This document shows, piece by piece, positions 11,301 through 12,496 of a stretch of DNA of 12,496 nt. The stretch is from contig JAOXYB010044659.1 in NCBI GenBank assembly GCA_028565635.1, forward strand, positions 1-12,496, in the 5' to 3' direction. Each line of letters opens with the position of its first letter. The first letter of the stretch is position 1. The notes below the pieces were generated by a model that saw only the letters and a program-made list of their open reading frames with translations, had not been told where the DNA came from and made no database searches. A program made the translations under genes and the position numbers. Source of the stretch: Phoronis ovalis (lineage: Eukaryota > Phoronida > Phoronidae).

Positions 11301-11693
11301 AATTTGTACTTCTGTAATTAATAGTTTTACTAAAAACTGAATTATTGGAACAAATGCAAAGAATGAATGAAATATAAGGCCGTGAACAACAGTTGGTTAA
11401 ACAACGAAAACATTTTATTTTTAACGCATCTCCAGCTGTGAAACATGAAAGCGTAGACTATTAAATGTATTATTATCATTCTAATTTGTACTACTTCAGT
11501 TAATAGTGTGACCTGTACGTGTGTGTGTGTGTGTAACTTACCCCACAGTATCGATGGTACCATTAGTTGTTGTATTATAAACTTGTGTTTCATTAAAGTT
11601 ACATCTGATTGCTATACTAAAATCCGTACTTTGAACAACTGCTAAGCTGTGCGCAAGAATTACATCAAATGAAATTTCGTTACTTCCATCATT
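363..11693 (-). CDS. ZP (zona pellucida) domain protein, partial, 7 exons
   Basis: The model joins 11693-11542, 9380-9247, 8547-8333, 3989-3746, 3152-3068, 1367-1169 and 495-363 on the minus strand. All introns are GT-AG and phases agree at every junction (2, 1, 0, 1, 2, 0), giving 1162 nt or 387 codons without a stop. The identity rests on ZP hallmarks: a ZP-N terminal strand with an F-x-I-x-I-R-C pattern, a V-G-D-S-V-Q-L strand opening ZP-C, I-N-C followed by D-V-S-P, an N-R-C-G turn, F-T-C-V-V-G-F-C, then P-V-C and D-A-C, and finally R-R-R-R-D. ZP proteins are secreted or membrane-anchored and polymerise into extracellular filaments after furin-type cleavage; this is family knowledge. Five N-glycosylation sequons are visible. 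Signal peptide, most of ZP-N and the C-terminal tail are outside the window. The specific role (egg coat, shell matrix, cuticle, mucus) cannot be told from sequence alone. Confidence 0.85.
496..1168 (-). other. Intron (673 bp), no feature seen
   Basis: Bounded by GTAAGT at the 1168 side and TTTTAG at the 496 side in gene orientation. It is AT-rich with homopolymer runs; I see no gene, repeat array or RNA. Confidence 0.75.
1169..1367 (-). CDS. Exon: ZP-C cysteine-rich C-terminal half
   Basis: The exon is 199 nt, with acceptor TTTACAATTACAG|ATGTGG and donor TGCACA|GTAAGT, phase 2 in and phase 0 out. It completes Arg and encodes 66 further residues. Cys1 (N-R-C-G-H) is the conserved cysteine of the ZP-C turn. 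Cys52 and Cys57 lie in F-T-C-V-V-G-F-C, and Cys65 in D-P-V-C. The pattern C-x-V-x-x-C...C...C is the family signature, completed by D-A-C in the next exon. Cys39 (V-F-P-C-F-T-F) is an additional cysteine at the F-x-F strand. Sequons occur at N14 (NGS) and N58-A-T (residues 59-61 by exact count). Short plus-strand open frames over this exon are its shadows. Confidence 0.88.
1368..3067 (-). other. Intron (1700 bp), mostly unique AT-rich sequence
   Basis: Bounded by GTATGT at the 3067 side and ATTACAG at the 1368 side in gene orientation. It contains an 11-G homopolymer at 2019-2029 and a small imperfect repeat cluster at 2345-2480. A minus-strand open stretch at 1694-1891 has no recognisable domain and no convincing splice sites. 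Confidence 0.75.
2345..2480. repeat. Imperfect ~41-bp direct repeats
   Basis: The motif TGTACRAATTTCAGAAA with a following run of C recurs at about 2365, 2407 (as TGTACGAATATAGGGAAA) and 2447, spaced 42 and 40 bp apart. A shorter TGTACGGATATTAAGG at 2346 may be a fourth partial unit. CCCCAATAAT and ATTATTGGG between units are also mutually inverted. Confidence 0.6.
3068..3152 (-). CDS. Exon: ZP-C core strand with conserved cysteine
   Basis: A short 85-nt exon with a strong polypyrimidine acceptor (CTTTCATTTTTTTCAG|AAAAAA) and donor AATAG|GTATGT, phase 1 in and phase 2 out. It encodes K-I-V-A-I-R-A-I-N-C-D-V-S-P-S-S-A-D, then R-R-L-V-L-L-K-N and the first two bases of Arg. This matches the canonical ZP-C segment in which a hydrophobic strand ends in N-C-x-A-T-P-S and a second strand leads to the G/R-C turn. 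Joined to the next exon it gives L-L-K-N-R-C-G-H-Q. Confidence 0.85.
3153..3745 (-). other. Intron (593 bp), no feature seen
   Basis: Plain AT-rich sequence between exons 3746-3989 and 3068-3152. The donor side reads GTATGG and the acceptor side has a long polypyrimidine tract. No repeat family or RNA gene was recognised. Confidence 0.7.
3746..3989 (-). CDS. Exon: second half of the ZP-C insert block
   Basis: The exon is 244 nt, with acceptor CTGTTTTAG|GATAATGG, where the TAG also closes the frame upstream. The donor is ACTG|GTATGG, a non-ideal GTATG. A nearby ATG|GTATAT at the plus-strand 3740 side would give phase 0 and would not match the next exon, so the phase-1 donor is preferred. The 81 codons begin D-N-G-G-L-Q-L-K-I-F-I-L and contain S-I-E-M-A-L-I-L-C-A-E-G-F, M-T-C-P-S-A-R-A and end S-R-N-S-C-T. 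There are three cysteines, so the two-exon block has six, an even number compatible with internal disulfides. I do not recognise this segment as a named domain. Confidence 0.75.
4284..5207 (+). repeat. Left arm of large imperfect inverted repeat
   Basis: The arm runs as a compound repeat whose landmarks recur, inverted, in 7110-8181. In order they are CTTTTTGATACAAA (4288), TTTGGATATAGACCC (4321), AAAATGGCTGCC (4352), GTCATTGT and a degenerate CCAAGATGCC (4509), AACAATATC (4609), CAAATTCAAGATGGAC (4653), TTTTTAGTCGGGCAATA (4676), AAAATGGCTGCCAAATCCAAGATGGCC (4812-4838, one motif), AAAAGTGTCACAAGTTG (5070), GGGTGAAAAA (5096) and TAAATGGCTGCCAAATTC (5171). A ~203-bp insertion interrupts it at 4866-5068. 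Identity to the other arm varies; by eye it is roughly three quarters in the best stretches. Confidence 0.75.
4866..5068. mobile_element. Small MITE-like insertion in the left arm
   Basis: The segment is absent from the right arm at the matching point, where CTAAAAGTGTCAC is continuous. TAAAAG is present on both sides (4860-4865 and 5069-5074), as expected for a target-site duplication. Near its ends GGGAGCATTAGGGTCC (4875-4890) and the reverse complement of 5051-5065 (GGGGGCATGGGTTCC) are similar, suggesting imperfect terminal inverted repeats. It has no coding capacity. The superfamily is not identified. Confidence 0.55.
5208..5463 (+). repeat. Purine-only GA/GGGA microsatellite
   Basis: About 256 nt of G and A on the plus strand with a single pyrimidine (C at 5384). 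(GA)n runs alternate with GGGA-rich blocks. The GGGA block starting at 5260 recurs at 5379, an internal duplication of 119 bp. In gene orientation it is a CT/CCCT tract. It sits immediately after the inner end of the left inverted-repeat arm. The Arg/Glu and Ser/Leu/Pro open frames across it on both strands are repeat artefacts. Confidence 0.97.
5540..6830 (+). mobile_element. Decayed non-LTR (LINE) reverse transcriptase fragment
   Basis: Conserved LINE RT blocks appear in order but in different frames with stops. They are F-W-E-L-I (5551-5565) and Y-F-K-N-L (5627-5641) of the pre-RT linker, I-T-I-K-E-I and later N-E-M-I-K-A-G, N-N-Y-R-G-I (5903-5920), Y-A-C-F-I-D-F-K-K-A-F-D-K-V-W (6071-6115), G-I-K-Q (6252-6263), L-F-N-I-F-I-D-D-I (6281-6307), the catalytic Y-A-D-D (6376-6387) and W-H-L-E-L-N-P-K-K-T-K-V (6464-6499). 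An intact element would be an endonuclease and reverse transcriptase for target-primed retrotransposition. The endonuclease part is not visible and probably ended before the purine tract. The frame shifts at least twice between 6115 and 6443, so it is a pseudogene. The style resembles Jockey-like or related clades, which I cannot separate by eye. It is antisense to the ZP gene. Confidence 0.85.
6831..7109. other. Remainder between LINE fragment and right arm
   Basis: AT-rich DNA with many stops in all frames. It may be the decayed 3' part of the LINE, but no motif confirms this. Confidence 0.4.
7110..8181 (-). repeat. Right arm of large imperfect inverted repeat
   Basis: Read on the minus strand, this arm repeats the left-arm landmarks in the same order. 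They are CTTTTTGATACAAA (8178 downward), AAATGGCCGCCAAATCCAAG, AATGGCTGCTCAACCCAAG, AACAATATC, CAAATTCAAGATGGAC (7585-7600), TTTTTAGTCAGGCAATA, AAATCCAAGATGGCTACC, AAAAGTGTCACAAGTTGG and AATGGCTGCCAAATTCAAG. A further inner copy, GGCTGCCAAATTTAAGATGG, lies at 7119-7138 and has no partner in the left arm. The arm carries its own insertion at about 7663-7905. Open frames at 7411-7662 and 8006-8269 are products of this repeat, not genes. Confidence 0.75.
7663..7905. mobile_element. Probable insertion in the right arm
   Basis: Alignment of the two arms by eye breaks at about 7663 and resumes near 7905, where the left arm is continuous between TTAACTGATTGTTAGC and AAAGATGGCTC. The extra DNA includes a GC-richer GGCGGGCGGGTG patch (7682-7693) unlike the surrounding sequence, and the near-palindrome CCTTCCGGAAAGG (7843-7855). 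No clear target duplication or coding sequence was found, so the exact ends are approximate. Confidence 0.4.
8333..8547 (-). CDS. Exon: first half of the ZP-C insert block
   Basis: The exon is 215 nt, with acceptor CGTATTTGCAG|AGGAAC and donor AGATCG|GTATGT, phase 1 in and phase 0 out. It encodes 71 full codons beginning E-L-T-K-C-T-V-T-T-A, with G-P-P-A-I-C-Q-T-E-Y-G in the middle and S-A-V-A-R-C-S-M-F-N-V-D-V-A-V-K-V near the end. There are three cysteines. The last part, with F-x-x-F-T-S-A-V-A-R-C, faintly resembles the F-x-F...C strand near the end of ZP-C. The block may therefore derive from an old partial ZP-C duplication, but I cannot prove this by eye. Exon status is well supported by splice sites, phase and an open frame; the function of the insert is unknown. 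Confidence 0.72.
8548..9246 (-). other. Intron (699 bp), no feature seen
   Basis: Intron between exons 9247-9380 and 8333-8547. Splice signals are GTATTT (donor) and TTTGCAG (acceptor). The interior is AT-rich and unique by eye, with a local GATTTG-type direct repetition near 9057-9080. Confidence 0.7.
9247..9380 (-). CDS. Exon: ZP linker and first strands of ZP-C
   Basis: The exon is 134 nt, with acceptor CTTTTATAAG|GCTACC and donor CTCCAG|GTATTT, phase 2 in and phase 1 out. A proline- and glutamine-rich linker (L-P-Q-Q-G-P-D-P-I-Q-Q-R-P) is followed by V-S-M-V-L-V, then S-Q-C-D-V-G-D-S-V-Q-L-R-I-T-L-T-P. The V-G-D-x-V-x-L-x-I strand is typical of the start of ZP-C. The cysteine just before V-G-D is not part of the basic ZP-C set as I know it; it may pair with the extra cysteine of exon 1169-1367. 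Because the exon ends with a single G of a codon, it could splice in frame to either 8547 or 3152. Confidence 0.8.
10160..10910 (+). repeat. Degenerate ~278-bp tandem repeat, about three units
   Basis: Landmarks recur in order. AATGTCAAA is at 10164 and 10451. ATGGCTGCC is at 10344 and 10617. CATATTGGAAGTAAT is at about 10360 and 10633. CCCTCTCGGGAA is at 10327 and again at 10883, two periods later. The third unit is truncated after AAACATG near 10901. Unit spacing is 273-287 bp. No coding capacity is evident; the open frames at 10220-10420 and 9784-10191 partly overlap it. Confidence 0.7.
11258..11324 (+). repeat. 67-bp duplication, copy 1
   Basis: Matches 11440-11506 over the same length, including the shared stretch CTAATTTGTACT and the ending TAATAG. 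By eye about four fifths of positions agree. Confidence 0.65.
11440..11506 (+). repeat. 67-bp duplication, copy 2
   Basis: Partner of 11258-11324. It lies about 30 bp from the donor of exon 11542-11693, with the GT8 tract (11519-11534) in between. Confidence 0.65.
11519..11534 (+). repeat. (GT)8 microsatellite
   Basis: Eight GT dinucleotides at 11519-11534. In gene orientation this is (AC)8 beginning directly after the GTAAGTT donor of the ZP-N exon. Confidence 0.95.
11542..11693 (-). CDS. Exon: end of ZP-N domain
   Basis: The exon is 152 nt, with acceptor TTTTTGTAG|AATGATGG at 11694-11695 and donor GTGGG|GTAAGT. It enters in phase 0 and leaves in phase 2. The 50 residues begin N-D-G-S-N-E and carry I-S-F-D-V-I-L, then S-T-D-F-S-I-A-I-R-C-N-F. 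This is the usual last beta-strand of ZP-N with its final conserved cysteine (residue 31). Three N-glycosylation sequons lie close together at residues 34 (NET), 40 (NTT) and 44 (NGT), in the linker that follows ZP-N. An AC8 microsatellite (GT8 on the plus strand, 11519-11534) begins shortly downstream of the donor in the intron. The preceding exon is not found in the 11694-12496 flank. Confidence 0.8.
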
Positions 11694-11771
11694 CTACAAA
11701 AAGATAAAAATACATTGCTTTTACAGTTATTTTATTAATAATATTGTCACTATAAATATATATTAAACATT

Positions 11772-11850
11772 AAAATCACTAAAATTGGATATAATTTCAT
11801 AATTGGATATATTTTCAAAACGTTTCGGCCTTTCTGTCTTCATCAGGTAT
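11772..11850 (-). ncRNA. Degenerate hammerhead-ribozyme-like motif
   Basis: On the minus strand CTGATGAA (11839-11846) is followed 13 nt later by CCGAAACG (11820s). This is the conserved hammerhead core order, CUGAUGA, stem II, GAAA. The sequence GAC...GGCC between them would pair only weakly as stem II. A cleavage triplet and stem I partners are not convincing. Downstream on this strand is an 18-bp near-repeat (ATTGGATATA twice at about 11783-11810). Similar cores are known in Penelope-like retroelements and retrozymes; I infer a decayed relic. Confidence 0.35.
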
Positions 11851-11857
11851 GATGTTT

Positions 11858-11923
11858 TGTGTGTGACACCACGTCACCCATACCGCGGTGTGGCATCATA
11901 TAAGTTTTGTGATGTCACACACA
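11858..11923. repeat. Imperfect hairpin (inverted repeat)
   Basis: TGTGTGTGACACCAC (11858-11872) and GTGATGTCACACACA (11909-11923) are reverse complements at 14 of 15 positions, with a 36-bp loop. It lies directly beside the hammerhead-like motif and may belong to the same repeat. Confidence 0.7.
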
Positions 11924-12496
11924 CATGCAGGACCATTAGCATGAACAAATATCATTACATTCGTTATTACAAGCATAAAATCAAGTTCTTTTGTTCAGTC
12001 CTTATGGTATTTCTGTGTGTAATTTTTTTATCCATAATTTTTCTCGAAATCTTCCGTATGTAATTAATACTATTTTTCAAAAACAATTTTGCTATATTTG
12101 AAACTAATTATCCAAATTTCATAAAAAGTGCAACATGGTCCAATGGTGGTGATATCTATGGAATATAATAGTTATTTTAGTCCCATTTACGATGTTGCAT
12201 AACGCTTCATGAGGCTTTTCAGTGGCAAAATAAGCATACAGGTAAAACACGTGGTAAGCGGAAATAATTATCCTGTTCCATAGAATGATTTAGTTCCATA
12301 GAAATAATGAATTTATTAACAGTTTCCACATCTCGTTCATATTCACCAAGATAATAAATTGACGTCACTGTTCACTTCACACCATAATTTTCAGGAATCA
12401 CTCGCTCTTACTGTAAAACAGGCAAGTTTTTCGCATATTCATACACAAAAGAACCGAGCAAAAGAATCCTATTCAGGTGTATCGTGAGTGAATATA

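Larger units (their letters stand above)
9381..11541 (-). other. Intron (2161 bp) with tandem repeats
   Basis: Bounded by GTAAGT at 11541 and CTTTTATAAG at 9381 in gene orientation. It contains an (AT)n tract at 9403-9415 just upstream of the acceptor, a degenerate ~278-bp tandem array (10160-10910), a 67-bp duplication, and a GT8 microsatellite at 11519-11534. From 9382 to 10160 nothing else is recognised. Confidence 0.7.
11694..12496 (-). other. 5' flanking intron of the ZP gene
   Basis: No preceding exon could be supported, because it must end in phase 0 with a good donor. ACA|GTAAGAG on the minus strand near 12414 looks like a donor, but the frame that would end there in phase 0 meets a stop about ten codons upstream. 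Apart from the ribozyme-like motif and hairpin, nothing is recognised. Confidence 0.5.

Noticed and set aside
12400-12496. Possible upstream exon ending at ACA|GTAAGAG
   Set aside because: The frame needed for a phase-0 junction meets a stop, and the translated residues do not look like ZP-N.
1-12496. CRISPR arrays, tRNA or rRNA genes, bacterial operons
   Set aside because: No evenly spaced perfect repeats with spacers, no cloverleaf or rRNA segment recognised, and the gene structure is spliced and eukaryotic.

Overview
This is eukaryotic, animal nuclear DNA. It is AT-rich, with short exons bounded by GT-AG splice sites, long repeat-filled introns and no bacterial operon structure. The only host gene I can support lies on the minus strand. 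It is part of a zona pellucida (ZP) domain protein, built from seven exons at 11542-11693, 9247-9380, 8333-8547, 3746-3989, 3068-3152, 1169-1367 and 363-495. Every junction keeps codon phase, and together they encode about 387 residues. They cover the end of ZP-N, the linker, ZP-C with its cysteine framework, and a tetra-arginine furin-type site. The start, signal peptide and most of ZP-N lie beyond the 12496 end. The post-furin tail (usually a propeptide plus membrane anchor) lies beyond position 1. The organism looks like an invertebrate, and a mollusc or other lophotrochozoan is my best guess. That guess rests on general character, not on a diagnostic gene.

Layout from low to high coordinate: 1-362 is downstream intron. 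Position 363-495 is the exon with the furin site. The 496-1168 intron is plain, and 1169-1367 is the ZP-C cysteine exon. The 1368-3067 intron holds imperfect ~41-bp repeats. Exons 3068-3152 and 3746-3989 follow. The 3990-8332 intron (4.3 kb) is dominated by a large imperfect inverted repeat, with arms near 4284-5207 and 7110-8181. Between the arms lie a ~256-bp purine microsatellite and a decayed LINE reverse transcriptase in the opposite orientation to the gene. Exons 8333-8547 and 9247-9380 follow. The 9381-11541 intron holds three degenerate ~278-bp tandem units and a 67-bp duplication. Exon 11542-11693 is last, then an intron with a degenerate hammerhead-ribozyme-like motif and a hairpin.

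The most interesting point is that exons 8333-8547 and 3746-3989 form a phase-1/phase-1 block of 153 codons. The block splits what would otherwise be a continuous, canonical ZP-C fold. Skipping it keeps the frame and restores canonical ZP-C spacing. The intron inside this block is the one carrying the inverted repeat, so the pre-mRNA could form a long hairpin next to a potential cassette.
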